From Paenibacillus sp. LHD-117 (lineage in GTDB: Bacteria; Bacillota; Bacilli; Paenibacillales; Paenibacillaceae), in assembly GCF_030929555.1 (NCBI RefSeq), contig NZ_JAVFVT010000053.1, forward strand, positions 1 through 45,290: 45,290 bases of DNA, in the 5' to 3' direction. The position numbers and the translations under genes are program-made. Shown here in pieces: positions 24,440 to 32,628 of this stretch (its first letter is position 1; each line of letters opens with the position of its first letter). Below the pieces are notes generated by a model that made no database searches, was not told the origin of the DNA, and was given only the letters and a program-made list of their open reading frames with translations.

Positions 24440-25243
24440 ATGGACGGTAGAGACTGGAGTCTTTTTCTACAGCCTTATGAACAAGCGGTTGAGGAGTTAA
24501 AGGTAAAGTTCAAGACGATGCGCATGGAGCTGAAGATCAGGGAGGCATACGCGCCGATCGAATTCGTGACGGGCAGGGTGAAGCGGATATCGAGCATTCT
24601 GGAGAAGGCACGGCGGCTCGGCGTAGCGTCGGATCAGCTGGAAGCCGGGATTGAGGATATCGCGGGCATCCGGATTATGTGCCAGTTCGTCGACGATATC
24701 CACCGCGTAGCGGCGCTCATTCGGAACCGCAAGGATCTGGAGCTGGTGTATGAGAAGGATTACATTACCAATTACAAGGATAGCGGATACCGAAGCTTCC
24801 ATATCATCGTCCGATATCCCGTGCAGACGGCTTTGGGCTACAAAAATGTATTGGCGGAGATTCAAATTCGCACGCTGGCAATGAATTTCTGGGCGACGAT
24901 CGAACATTCGCTTAACTATAAATTCAAAGAAAGTCTGCCTACGGACGTGCGGAACCGGCTGAAGAAAGCGGCGGAGGCCGCATTCCAGCTCGACACCGAG
25001 ATGACCAGCATCCGCAAGGAAATTCTGGACGCGCAGACGGAATTCGAAGAGCAATCGAACTCGGTATCCCGCGTGCTGAGCGGCATTCAGGATCTCTACT
25101 TCTACCATCGCGTAAGAGAAGCGGCACAGTTCCAGATCAAATTCAACGAGCTGTTCGAGCAGCAGGATTATCCCGCACTTCATGCTCTGTCGATCGACAT
25201 CGGAGCAGCGATCACGAAAGCCAAAAAAAGCAACCAGCCATAG
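24440..25243 (+). CDS. relQ: Small alarmone synthetase RelQ (SAS1, YjbM type)
   Basis: 267 residues. It makes (p)ppGpp from ATP and GDP or GTP; it lacks the hydrolase and regulatory domains of Rel. The synthetase core matches YjbM closely: YEQAVEELKVKFK, IEFVTGRVKRISSILEKARR, IEDIAGIRIMCQFVDDI, DSGYRSFHIIVRYP, EIQIRTLAMNFWATIEHSLNYK. Compared with the Bacillus protein (about 211 residues) it carries some 50 extra C-terminal residues, including a helical stretch VLSGIQDLYFYHRVREAAQF. The ATG has AGGAGGCGG upstream. It starts 17 bases after pyrD and probably shares its transcript. Confidence 0.94.
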   Translation: MDGRDWSLFLQPYEQAVEELKVKFKTMRMELKIREAYAPIEFVTGRVKRISSILEKARRLGVASDQLEAGIEDIAGIRIMCQFVDDIHRVAALIRNRKDLELVYEKDYITNYKDSGYRSFHIIVRYPVQTALGYKNVLAEIQIRTLAMNFWATIEHSLNYKFKESLPTDVRNRLKKAAEAAFQLDTEMTSIRKEILDAQTEFEEQSNSVSRVLSGIQDLYFYHRVREAAQFQIKFNELFEQQDYPALHALSIDIGAAITKAKKSNQP

Positions 25244-25262
25244 GCGTCCCATACGAAACGAA

Positions 25263-25300
25263 GAACCTCCAGCACCGCCGGCTAGGCGGCGATGGAGGTT
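25263..25300 (+). terminator. Hairpin after relQ, probable terminator
   Basis: GAACCTCCA pairs approximately with TGGAGGTTGTTC, with an inner ACCGCC/GGCGGC stem. There is no clear T-run, so termination may be weak. Confidence 0.5.
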
Positions 25301-25328
25301 GTTCTGTCATTAGCAGGAGGAAGCGGCC

Positions 25329-26867
25329 ATGAAAGTCGATTTGCCGGCACGATTTGTAGACAAGATGAAGGAACTATTAGGAGATGAATTCGAGCCGTTC
25401 ATGGCTTCCTATGAAGCGCCGAGAGTATTCGGCCTGCGGGTGAATCCGCTTAAGATGACGTTAACGGAATGGAAGAGCCTGTCGTTCCTGGACGCTAGTA
25501 GCCGCGCCATTCCTTGGACGGCCGATGGATTCTATTATTCGGAGGAGGATCGCCCGGGCAAACATCCCTACTACCATGCGGGACTCTATTATATCCAGGA
25601 GCCGAGCGCGATGCTGCCGGCGGAGCTGTTGGACGCGAGACCGGGGCATCGCGTGCTCGATCTTTGCGCGGCCCCCGGCGGCAAGACGACGCAGCTGGCC
25701 GGGAAGTTATCGGGGCAAGGGGTGCTCGTGACGAACGATAACGCAGCCGAACGGACGAAGGCGCTGGCCAAAAACGTGGAGCTGGCGGGCGTCAGAAACG
25801 CCGTCATCCTTAACGAAGAACCAGCTTCAATCGCGGAGGTCTTCCCGGAATGGTTCGACCGGATTCTCGTGGATGCACCGTGTTCGGGAGAAGGGATGTT
25901 CCGCAAGGACGATTCGATGATCGGAGATTGGGAGAAACATTCCGTCCTGAAGTGCAGCGCGATGCAACGCGATATTTTGAGGCATTCGGCTTCGATGCTT
26001 GCACCAGGCGGTCTGCTTCTCTATTCGACATGCACGTTCTCACCGGAAGAAAATGAATCGCAAATCGCCTCTTTTCTGGCGGAAAATCCCCAGTTCGCCG
26101 TGGAGCCGATCGTACCGGCGTACGGTCTAGAAGCCGGGCGCCCGGAATGGATCGATGAAGAGACCGCGAGAAGGGCAGGCGCGGAAATTGTGAAGAGCCT
26201 CGAAGGGACCGTTCGGGCTTGGCCGCATCGAATCGAAGGCGAAGGACATTTCGTTGCGCTTCTGCGCAAAGAAGCGAGGGAGAAAAAAACGGCTGACGAT
26301 CAAGCCATGAGTGTAGGAGAGGAACCTTCGCCGAATCGGAAGGAACCTCGAACGCGTAGAAAAGGCGTAAAGCCCGGCAGCGCCAGAACGGCGGCTTCGG
26401 CTTCGGCCGGATCTCCGAAGGAGCTTTGGGAAGCCTTCTGCAAAGAACATCTGAACCTAAGCGGGGAAGAAACGATTAACGGCGCATTGGTCCAATACGG
26501 CGAGCGCGTTTATCTTCAGCCCCATGGCGTTCCGGCGCTTGACGGCTTGCGTGTCGTCCGCGCGGGATGGTACATCGGGGAAGCGAAGCGGAATCGGTTC
26601 GTGCCTTCGCAGGCTCTGGCTATGGGACTGCGGGCGAAGGAGGCTGCCAGATCGCTTGATTTGGAGCCGGAATCAGAGGATGCGATCCGGTATTTGCGCG
26701 GCGAAACGTTATTTGTCGCGAAAGAACGGATCGTCTTGCGGAGCGGCGATTACGGGAAGGCGAAAGGCTATATCTTGGTTTGCATCAGCGGACGCCCGAT
26801 CGGTTGGGGCAAATACGAGAGCGGCATGCTGAAGAACGAGCTGTCGCCTGGATGGAGGCGGTCATAG
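25329..26867 (+). CDS. RsmB/NOP-family rRNA cytosine-C5 methyltransferase (RsmF-like)
   Basis: 512 residues. The SAM-binding motif I is VLDLCAAPGGKTTQLAGK. Motif IV is VDAPCSGEGMFRKD and motif VI is YSTCTFSPEENE, supplying the two cysteines used in 5-methylcytosine formation. After the catalytic domain (to about 310) comes a low-complexity charged linker (325-365), then a C-terminal RNA-binding region of RsmF type (LDGLRVVRAGWYIGEAKRNRF). The target is probably 16S rRNA; the exact base cannot be read. AGGAGG precedes the ATG. Its stop codon directly abuts the ATG of the pseudouridine synthase gene, so the two are almost certainly co-translated. Confidence 0.9.
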   Translation: MKVDLPARFVDKMKELLGDEFEPFMASYEAPRVFGLRVNPLKMTLTEWKSLSFLDASSRAIPWTADGFYYSEEDRPGKHPYYHAGLYYIQEPSAMLPAELLDARPGHRVLDLCAAPGGKTTQLAGKLSGQGVLVTNDNAAERTKALAKNVELAGVRNAVILNEEPASIAEVFPEWFDRILVDAPCSGEGMFRKDDSMIGDWEKHSVLKCSAMQRDILRHSASMLAPGGLLLYSTCTFSPEENESQIASFLAENPQFAVEPIVPAYGLEAGRPEWIDEETARRAGAEIVKSLEGTVRAWPHRIEGEGHFVALLRKEAREKKTADDQAMSVGEEPSPNRKEPRTRRKGVKPGSARTAASASAGSPKELWEAFCKEHLNLSGEETINGALVQYGERVYLQPHGVPALDGLRVVRAGWYIGEAKRNRFVPSQALAMGLRAKEAARSLDLEPESEDAIRYLRGETLFVAKERIVLRSGDYGKAKGYILVCISGRPIGWGKYESGMLKNELSPGWRRS

Positions 26868-27650
26868 ATGGCTGAGAAGCTGCGAATCGATAAGCTCCTC
26901 GCCCACATGGGACGCGGAACGAGAAGCGAAATCAAAAAAGCGGTCAAACAAGGCAAAGTCACCGTGGACGGCAAGGTCGTGAAGGATAGTGGCTTGATCG
27001 TTGATCCGGCCAATCAAGAGGTGGCATACGAAGGAGAGCGGGTGTCATACCGCAGCGTCATTTACCTGATGCTGAATAAGCCGGCGGGCGTCGTGTCGGC
27101 GACGGAGGATAACCGGGATCGGACGGTCGTGGATCTTCTTAACCCGGAGGATCGTCTGCTCGCGCCATTCCCCGTCGGAAGGCTGGACAAGGATACGGTC
27201 GGGCTGCTGCTCATGACGAATGACGGCGCGCTGGCGCATGAGCTTCTCTCTCCTCGCAAACATGTGGACAAGACGTACGAAGCGCTGGTGCTTGGCAAGG
27301 TAGGCGACTCGGATGTGCAAGCTTTCGCGGCTGGCGTGACGCTGGACGACGGTTACGTGACGATGCCGGCTGAACTTGTGGTGATTGAAGTCCTTGAAGG
27401 AGGCGGAGATAGCGACAGCTTGGCGGCGGGAGCGGTCACCTCGCTGATCCGGCTTACGATCCGTGAAGGAAAATTCCACCAGGTGAAACGAATGTTTCAG
27501 GCGGTAGGCAAAAAAGTCGTGACGCTTAAGCGAATTTCCATGGGACCGCTCCGGCTCGACGAAACCTTGGAGGAAGGCGCATATCGGGAACTGACGATCG
27601 AAGAAGTGGATGGGCTGAAAGCTCACCGCGGCGCGGATCGGGAAAAATAA
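26868..27650 (+). CDS. rsuA: RsuA-family 16S rRNA pseudouridine synthase
   Basis: 260 residues. An S4 RNA-binding domain (MAEKLRIDKLLAHMGRGTRS, about 1-50) is followed by the catalytic domain with GRLDKDTVGLLLMTNDG (catalytic Asp) and KTYEALV, then EGKFHQVKRMFQAVGKKV. These are the marks of RsuA/RluB/RluE/RluF enzymes; RsuA is favoured by the PVGRLDKDTVG and HVDKTY forms. Its ATG starts at the base after the stop of the methyltransferase gene, and the pair couples two rRNA modifications. A short Gly/Ser-rich insertion (GGGDSDSLAAG) near residue 180 is unusual. Confidence 0.88.
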   Translation: MAEKLRIDKLLAHMGRGTRSEIKKAVKQGKVTVDGKVVKDSGLIVDPANQEVAYEGERVSYRSVIYLMLNKPAGVVSATEDNRDRTVVDLLNPEDRLLAPFPVGRLDKDTVGLLLMTNDGALAHELLSPRKHVDKTYEALVLGKVGDSDVQAFAAGVTLDDGYVTMPAELVVIEVLEGGGDSDSLAAGAVTSLIRLTIREGKFHQVKRMFQAVGKKVVTLKRISMGPLRLDETLEEGAYRELTIEEVDGLKAHRGADREK

Positions 27651-27661
27651 ATAGATTAGGT

Positions 27662-28483
27662 ATGGAAAGGATGGTGGGAGGAATGAAACTGAATTACGAT
27701 TTAATTGCGCTAGACGTAGATGGGACTTTGCTCACAGACGATCATTTGCTGCCGGTCGAGGTGAAGGAAGCGGTGAGAGAATGCGCCCGGATGGGAGCGG
27801 AGATCGTGTTATGCACGGGCAGAGGGCCGATCGGCGCGTTCCCGGTGCTTGAGGAGCTGGGATTAAACGGAACGCTTATCACGCATAACGGCGCGGCAAC
27901 CGTCGAATTCGAGGATCGTTCGATCCTATTTCAATTCGACATCGCAAAGGATCTGGTTGAGCCGTACATGACCTATTGCCGCGCTAGAGGCATCCACTTC
28001 GATCTGAATACCGCCTACGAAATGATGGTCGAAAGCGTGACGGAATCCGCTGCCGAAATGTATGGGCTTCACAAAGCGACGCCGGAGCTGCGGGTCTTCG
28101 ATCAAGGTCTTCCCGACGGACTCGTCAAGCTCTCCGTATTCGGGACGAAGGAAGAGATCGACGCGGTGCAGGCGGATTGGGAAAACGAGCCGCTTGACCT
28201 TCAGCTTATCCGAAGCGGAGACTTGTTCATCGATATCCAGCATCCCGAAGCCAGCAAAGGCGGAGCGCTTCGCAGACTGGCGGAGCAACGGGCGGTCCCG
28301 CGGGAGAGGATCCTTGCCATCGGCAATTATTTTAACGATATTTCGATGCTTGAATTCGCGGGTCTCGGCATTGCCATGGGCAATTCGCCTGAAGGCGTGA
28401 AGGAGAAGGCCGATCTCGTGATCGGCACCAATAACGAAGGAAGCGTAGCGGAGGCGCTGCGCGCATATGCCTGCAACGGGTAA
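27662..28483 (+). CDS. Cof-type HAD-IIB family phosphatase
   Basis: 273 residues from the first ATG, or 266 from 27683, where GGGAGG lies very close to the ATG; the start is uncertain. Motif I is ALDVDGTLL with the nucleophile aspartate, motif II CTGRG, motif III near HPEASKGGALRRL, and motif IV GNYFNDISML. The last has GN where GD is commoner, a variant known in this family. A Cof-type cap domain lies between motifs II and III. Members dephosphorylate sugar phosphates, flavin mononucleotide or similar small molecules; the substrate is unknown. It follows the rsuA gene by 11 bases and ends before a perfect hairpin. Confidence 0.9.
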   Translation: MERMVGGMKLNYDLIALDVDGTLLTDDHLLPVEVKEAVRECARMGAEIVLCTGRGPIGAFPVLEELGLNGTLITHNGAATVEFEDRSILFQFDIAKDLVEPYMTYCRARGIHFDLNTAYEMMVESVTESAAEMYGLHKATPELRVFDQGLPDGLVKLSVFGTKEEIDAVQADWENEPLDLQLIRSGDLFIDIQHPEASKGGALRRLAEQRAVPRERILAIGNYFNDISMLEFAGLGIAMGNSPEGVKEKADLVIGTNNEGSVAEALRAYACNG

Positions 28484-28490
28484 CGACAGA

Positions 28491-28522
28491 GAAACCGCCG
28501 GAGCGATCGCTCCGGCGGTTTC
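28491..28522. terminator. Perfect 32-base palindrome, probable terminator
   Basis: A 14-bp GC-rich stem, GAAACCGCCGGAGC with its complement, encloses GATC. It lies between the HAD gene and the convergent yjcZ-type gene. No long T-run follows on either side. Confidence 0.65.
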
Positions 28523-28545
28523 TGCGATATAGGTGCAAGGTTTGC

Positions 28546-28638
28546 TTAGTACCAGAAAGTCTTCGTTATGACGACCAGAAGTATAAACAGAACCAGGATT
28601 ACACCTGCCGATGAGTAGCCTCCATGCACACCAGACAT
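28546..28638 (-). CDS. YjcZ-family sporulation microprotein, copy 2
   Basis: 30 residues, starting MSGVHGGYSSAGVILVLFIL, with one hydrophobic helix (about 11-25) and the ending VITKTFWY. It aligns over its whole length with copy 1 at 6384-6482 (GVILVLFILLVVITKTFWY against GAILVLFILLVIIVKTLCYF). The start codon has TAGGAGG eight to nine bases upstream. Like copy 1 it lies beside the 3' end of a DEAD-box helicase gene. The function is unknown beyond association of the family with sporulation. Confidence 0.85.
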   Translation of the reverse strand: MSGVHGGYSSAGVILVLFILLVVITKTFWY

Positions 28639-28680
28639 GCTATTGCCTCCTAAAAAAGGGATTACCGATGCGGAAGCGGG

Positions 28681-28719
28681 TTAAAGGTAGGGTTTGAACA
28701 ACCTCTTAAAGGTAGGGTT
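28681..28719. repeat. Pair of 14-base direct repeats between yjcZ and the helicase gene
   Basis: TTAAAGGTAGGGTT occurs at 28681-28694 and again at 28706-28719, a 25-base period. The pair lies upstream of the yjcZ-type gene on its strand and downstream of the helicase gene, so it could be an operator or a remnant repeat. Confidence 0.65.
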
Positions 28720-28832
28720 CTCCAACATTCGGCATACAGTATTGTATGAAAGGCTACCCAATCGGATTGGACATCCGTCCATGAGCGGACGGAAATGGGC
28801 AACGACGGTTTAGCAGGCGAGCCGCGGAACGG

Positions 28833-30539
28833 TTATCTGCCGCGTCCGCGAGGGCTGCCGGACCGGCCGCCCGAGCTTCCCGGGCGGCTCTGGCCGCGAT
28901 TGCCGCCGCGTCCGGCAGCTCCGGAAGTCCTCCCTTGCGCACCGCGTCCGCCCGCGGAATCGGATCTGCCTTGTCCGCCTTGACCGCCGCTATTCGAACC
29001 GCGTCTTCCGCGGTCTGCTCCGTCCTTGCCGCGGGAGTCCGCGTGATTGCGGGCGCGATCCGATCCGTTGCCGCCGCGGGCGGAAGGACGTTTCTTGCCT
29101 CCGTCGCCAGCCGATTCCCAAGGATTCGAGCCCGATTCGGCCGCCGTGCCGGCCGCTGCCACGTTGCCGCGTTTGCTGCCGCGATCCTCGCCGGGTCCAC
29201 GCCCGCCGCGTCCGGACACCGCGCCGCGTTCGGAGCTGCGTCCTTGTCCGCCGCGTCCGCGTCCCGCAGTGCCGCGGTTCTCGCCACGCCCGCGCCCGCC
29301 ACGTCCTGCGGCCGAGCCGCCCTCGGCGCCGCGTCCGCGTCGAGCGGAGGAGCCCCGTTCGCCGGCATCGGACCGTTCGCGGCCGCCCGACTGACGATTG
29401 CGGGCGACTTCGGTGACCGTGCCTTCGCGATCGATGGAGCGGCGTTCCAGGCGCGCCTGGATGCCTTTCTCGATCAGCACGAGCTTCGAACCGTCGTAAG
29501 GCGTGGCCAGCGTGATCGCAACGCCCTTATGACCAGCTCGGCCCGTACGGCCAATCCGGTGAATATAGATTTCCGCGTCCTGCGGAACATCGTAGTTGTA
29601 CACGTGCGTAACGCCTTCCACATCGAGGCCGCGCGCGGCAACATCCGTTGCGACCAGCATCTGCAGCTTTGCGTCGCGGAACCGCTTCATCACTTGCTCG
29701 CGTTTCGCCTGCGTCAGATCGCCGTGCAATTCATCGCTCTCGAACCCATGATCGAGCAGCGCTTCGTTCAGCTTCTTGGCGCGAACCTTCGTGCGGCAGA
29801 AGATAACGGCGAGATAAGGCTGATGCTGCTCCAAGAGATGGATAAGCGCCTGCTGCTTGCCGCGGTCTGTCGTATCCACGACCAGCTGCTTAATGTTGTC
29901 GAGCGTTACGTTCGCGCTTCGGATTTGGATATCTTCCGGCGAGTTCATATATTCGCTCGCCAGCCTGCGAATCGCATCAGGCATCGTAGCGGAGAACAAC
30001 ATCGTTTGGCGCGTACGAGGCGTTTGGGTAATGATGCTTTCGACTTCGGGCAGGAAGCCCATATGCAGCATCTGGTCGGCTTCGTCCAGCACGAGCATCG
30101 ACAGCTTGCCGAGATTGATCGTGCCGCGCGTCATATGGTCGATCAATCGGCCCGGCGTCGCGACCACGATATGCGGAGCGCGCTGCAGCTTGCGGATCTG
30201 GGCATCGACGTCCTGCCCGCCGTATGCGGCAAGCACGCTCGCTCCGACGACCGGCGCCAGCTTCTTGATCTCGGCCGTGATCTGGATCGCCAGCTCGCGG
30301 GTCGGAGTCAGGATAAGCGCTTGGACTTGCTCCTTATTTACGTTCACGCGCTGCAGCATCGGCAGCGCGAACGCAAGCGTCTTGCCCGTTCCCGTCTGCG
30401 CTTGCGCGATAACGTCATGGTCTTTGAGGAGGAGCGGTATCGCCTGGCGCTGCACCGGCGTCGGGGAGGCGATCCCGTTTTCTTTTAATAGAGCCGTAAG
30501 CTCCGGCGTAATGCCAAGAGCGCTGAATGACATGGACAT
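28833..30539 (-). CDS. DEAD-box RNA helicase with long Gly/Arg-rich tail
   Basis: 568 residues. Core motifs: Q motif (GIASPTPVQ), motif I AQTGTGKT (47-54), PTRELA, TPGR, LDEADQMLHMGF, SATMP, ARGLD and HRIGRTGRAG. From about residue 395 to the end the protein is almost entirely Gly, Arg, Ser, Ala and Asp (RGRGGR-type repeats), a disordered RNA-binding tail of about 170 residues. It differs clearly from CshA in the core and is closer to the CshB/DeaD/YfmL group, so I give no symbol. The ATG at 30539 has GAGG 11 bases upstream; an ATG two codons later is possible. It diverges from ywbE. Confidence 0.93.
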   Translation of the reverse strand: MSMSFSALGITPELTALLKENGIASPTPVQRQAIPLLLKDHDVIAQAQTGTGKTLAFALPMLQRVNVNKEQVQALILTPTRELAIQITAEIKKLAPVVGASVLAAYGGQDVDAQIRKLQRAPHIVVATPGRLIDHMTRGTINLGKLSMLVLDEADQMLHMGFLPEVESIITQTPRTRQTMLFSATMPDAIRRLASEYMNSPEDIQIRSANVTLDNIKQLVVDTTDRGKQQALIHLLEQHQPYLAVIFCRTKVRAKKLNEALLDHGFESDELHGDLTQAKREQVMKRFRDAKLQMLVATDVAARGLDVEGVTHVYNYDVPQDAEIYIHRIGRTGRAGHKGVAITLATPYDGSKLVLIEKGIQARLERRSIDREGTVTEVARNRQSGGRERSDAGERGSSARRGRGAEGGSAAGRGGRGRGENRGTAGRGRGGQGRSSERGAVSGRGGRGPGEDRGSKRGNVAAAGTAAESGSNPWESAGDGGKKRPSARGGNGSDRARNHADSRGKDGADRGRRGSNSGGQGGQGRSDSAGGRGAQGRTSGAAGRGGNRGQSRPGSSGGRSGSPRGRGR

Positions 30540-30665
30540 GTTCCAAAATTCCTCATTTCATCGTATCGTATGAAGCCTAGTATACCAGTTCGGGCGGTCA
30601 AGTGCATCTTACTTATGCATATGATATGCTTATTGCCAACATCCAAGAAAGAAGGAATGAGCAAG

Positions 30666-30863
30666 ATGAACGGAACGATCCGGGCGTCCATTAAACCTGG
30701 GCTCGAAGTCCATATCGTATTGAAACAGGATCAGCGGACGGGCAAGCTGACGCGGGGCATCGTCAAAGATCTATTGACGAACTCTCCTCAGCATCCCCAT
30801 GGCATCAAGGTTCGATTGACGGACGGCCAGGTCGGCAGGGTCAAAGAAATTTTAACTACTTAA
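30666..30863 (+). CDS. ywbE: YwbE-family protein (DUF2196)
   Basis: 65 residues: MNGTIRASIKPGLEVHIVLK, QDQRTGKLTRGIVKDLLT, HPHGIKVRLTDGQVGRVKEI. This is the complete YwbE family pattern, a small basic beta-rich protein of unknown function conserved across bacteria. The frame is open from 30570, but AAGGA lies nine bases before the ATG at 30666, where the family starts. Confidence 0.92.
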   Translation: MNGTIRASIKPGLEVHIVLKQDQRTGKLTRGIVKDLLTNSPQHPHGIKVRLTDGQVGRVKEILTT

Positions 30864-30885
30864 ACGGCGCGGGAGGCGGGAACGG

Positions 30886-31215
30886 TTGGCATTCGGAATT
30901 ACGAGAAACGAGATGAACGAATGGAAGGCTGCCGTCACGCGCGGCGAAATCGCCTTCCTAACCCATTACTGGCTGGATCCGAGGTACCCCGGGATGCGGA
31001 CCGTAACCAAAGTCGGCTGCTCGGACCTCGCCAAGCTGTCAAGGTGGTGCGAGGAGAACGGGCTGCATCCCCGCTACATACATGCGAGGGCCGAGTTTCC
31101 TCATTTTGATTTGATCGGCGCGAAGCAAGTCGAGATTTTGAAAAAAGAGAAGCTTGTTCACCATTTGGAACGTTTCCGGCTCCAGGGAGAGGAGAAGTTC
31201 GATTGGAAACCTTGA
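30886..31215 (+). CDS. YneQ-like conserved protein
   Basis: 109 residues, soluble. The start MAFGITRNEMNEWK, the central GEIAFLTHYWLDPRYPGMRT and VTKVGCSDLAKL, and the EFPHFDLIG segment are as I remember for the YneQ-type proteins of Bacillaceae, for which no function is known. Conserved His, Trp, Asp and Cys residues in LTHYWLD and KVGCSD could form a site, but this is speculation. The TTG start has GGGAGGCGGG upstream. It lies 22 bases after ywbE, and its last 13 bases overlap the following acetyltransferase gene. Confidence 0.7.
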   Translation: MAFGITRNEMNEWKAAVTRGEIAFLTHYWLDPRYPGMRTVTKVGCSDLAKLSRWCEENGLHPRYIHARAEFPHFDLIGAKQVEILKKEKLVHHLERFRLQGEEKFDWKP

Positions 31216-31982
31216 CGATTACGAACAAACGATTGGAAGAAATCAGCTTGAACGGCTGGCCGGCGCTGCAGACCGTACTGTACGACGGGTGGCTGCTCCG
31301 TTTTGCGGATGGTTATACGAAACGATCCAATTCCGTCAGCGCGATTTACGGTAGCGAGCAAACTGAGCTTGAGCTGGACGAGAAAATACGGACCTGCGAG
31401 CGGCTGTACGCGCAGAAGGGTATTCGGACCGTATTCAAAATAACCCCGTTCGTACAGCCTGCTCGTCTCGACGAGCAGCTGGAGCGGTTGGGCTACGCGA
31501 AAGTCGACCATACCTTGGTGAAGACGGCAGCGTTGTCCGATGTAGCGGGGCATACGTACGAAGATATTTCCATAGCGGAGGAGCTAACCGACGAGTGGCT
31601 GGACGCCATTGCCGGGCTGCAGAAGCTAACGCAGGAGCAACGGGAGTCGACGCGCAAAATGATGGCTGGACAACCTCTTCGGAAAGGATTCGCTATCGTG
31701 TCCGAGGGCGGCAGGCCGGTAGCCTGCGGCATCGTCATCGTGGAAGACGGCTGGGCGGGGCTCTATGATATCGTCACCGCTCCGGAAGCGCGCGGGCGCG
31801 GCTACGGAGAGCAGCTAACGCGCGGCTTGTTCCATTTTGCGAAGGGGCTGGGGGCGCGGATGGGCTATTTGCTCGTCGTGCGCGACAACGAACCGGCGAA
31901 TCGGTTATACGACAAGCTCGGCTTCGAACCGGTCTATGATTATTGGTACAGAGTCTCCGCTAATTCCGCTATTCGTACTTAA
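31203..31982 (+). CDS. GNAT-family N-acetyltransferase
   Basis: 259 residues. The C-terminal half is a GNAT domain with the acetyl-CoA-binding signature VTAPEARGRGYGEQLTRGL (near 195-212) and the terminal NEPANRLYDKLGFEPVYDYWYR. The N-terminal half (NGWPALQTVLYDGWLLRFADGYTKRSNSV) is the DUF-like extension of two-domain GNATs. The acceptor is unknown. The TTG start overlaps the YneQ-like gene by 13 bases; GGGAGAGGAG precedes it, so translational coupling is likely. Confidence 0.9.
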   Translation: METLTITNKRLEEISLNGWPALQTVLYDGWLLRFADGYTKRSNSVSAIYGSEQTELELDEKIRTCERLYAQKGIRTVFKITPFVQPARLDEQLERLGYAKVDHTLVKTAALSDVAGHTYEDISIAEELTDEWLDAIAGLQKLTQEQRESTRKMMAGQPLRKGFAIVSEGGRPVACGIVIVEDGWAGLYDIVTAPEARGRGYGEQLTRGLFHFAKGLGARMGYLLVVRDNEPANRLYDKLGFEPVYDYWYRVSANSAIRT

Positions 31983-32136
31983 AATCAATTCGATGCACGG
32001 AGCATGCAATTGAGCAATTTGTCGTCCTACGCCCACAAATGTTGTCGATCCTTCGAACGATATGAATGGATTCCGGCGCGCTCATAGGAGGCGCCATGGA
32101 TCCGGCATCCTAGGGCGAAAGGCGCGGATACGCACG

Positions 32137-32577
32137 ATGTTGCATAACAAACCGTTGGTTTGGACGATCGGATTGCTATCGGTCGTTGCCGGCTATATGT
32201 ATAGGAACGGCAAGCTGGCAACGCTTGGACTGCCGGTCATGGACCTGGAGCTTGGCATCGATCGGCATATGGCCGTCGTATGGGGCAATTGCTCGATGCT
32301 GTTCGGGCTTGCGCTCACAGTATTCTTGCTGTTGCGATTCAGGATGAAGGCTCCGATTCGGGAAAGCCATCTGCAATTGTTATTGTCGCTCGTCTTTATC
32401 ATTCAGCTTCCTCCGTTCGGCTTATGGTTCATGCCGATGCTCTTGAACGAGCCATCCGCGGTGCCTGGCGCCGTTTTTCATGCTTCCTTGCTGCTGCTCA
32501 TATCGATCGCGTTCGTGACGCAAGGCAGAACGCCGGCGTTTGTGGCGATGGACATGACGGAAATCGATAGAACTTGA
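32137..32577 (+). CDS. Four-helix membrane protein of unknown function
   Basis: 146 residues. I do not recognise a family. Four hydrophobic stretches are visible: PLVWTIGLLSVVAGYMY, WGNCSMLFGLALTVFLLLRF, LQLLLSLVFIIQLPPFGLWF and AVFHASLLLLISIAFV. The open frame begins at 32062, but the first 25 codons are arginine-rich and have no site; the ATG at 32137 with a weak GGCGCGG upstream is preferred. Its stop codon (32575-32577) lies inside the -35 box of the leuS promoter, so the two units are tightly packed. Confidence 0.7.
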   Translation: MLHNKPLVWTIGLLSVVAGYMYRNGKLATLGLPVMDLELGIDRHMAVVWGNCSMLFGLALTVFLLLRFRMKAPIRESHLQLLLSLVFIIQLPPFGLWFMPMLLNEPSAVPGAVFHASLLLLISIAFVTQGRTPAFVAMDMTEIDRT

Positions 32578-32603
32578 CACTGTTATATTGAAGCTTATAT
32601 AAT
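32574..32603 (+). promoter_or_regulatory. Sigma-A promoter of leuS
   Basis: TTGACA (32574-32579), an 18-base spacer and TATAAT (32598-32603), both perfect hexamers. The -35 overlaps the stop codon of the preceding gene. The transcript would start near 32610 and carry the T-box. Confidence 0.85.
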
Positions 32604-32628
32604 TTGGAGTAATTGATTTTCCATAATT

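Noticed and set aside
28681..28719. Riboswitch upstream of yjcZ
   Set aside because: Only two short direct repeats are present, with no surrounding conserved stems or terminator arrangement.
28935..30488. 517-codon plus-strand open frame opposite the second helicase
   Set aside because: It mirrors the Gly/Arg-rich tail and core of the helicase; the length comes from GC-rich codon bias.
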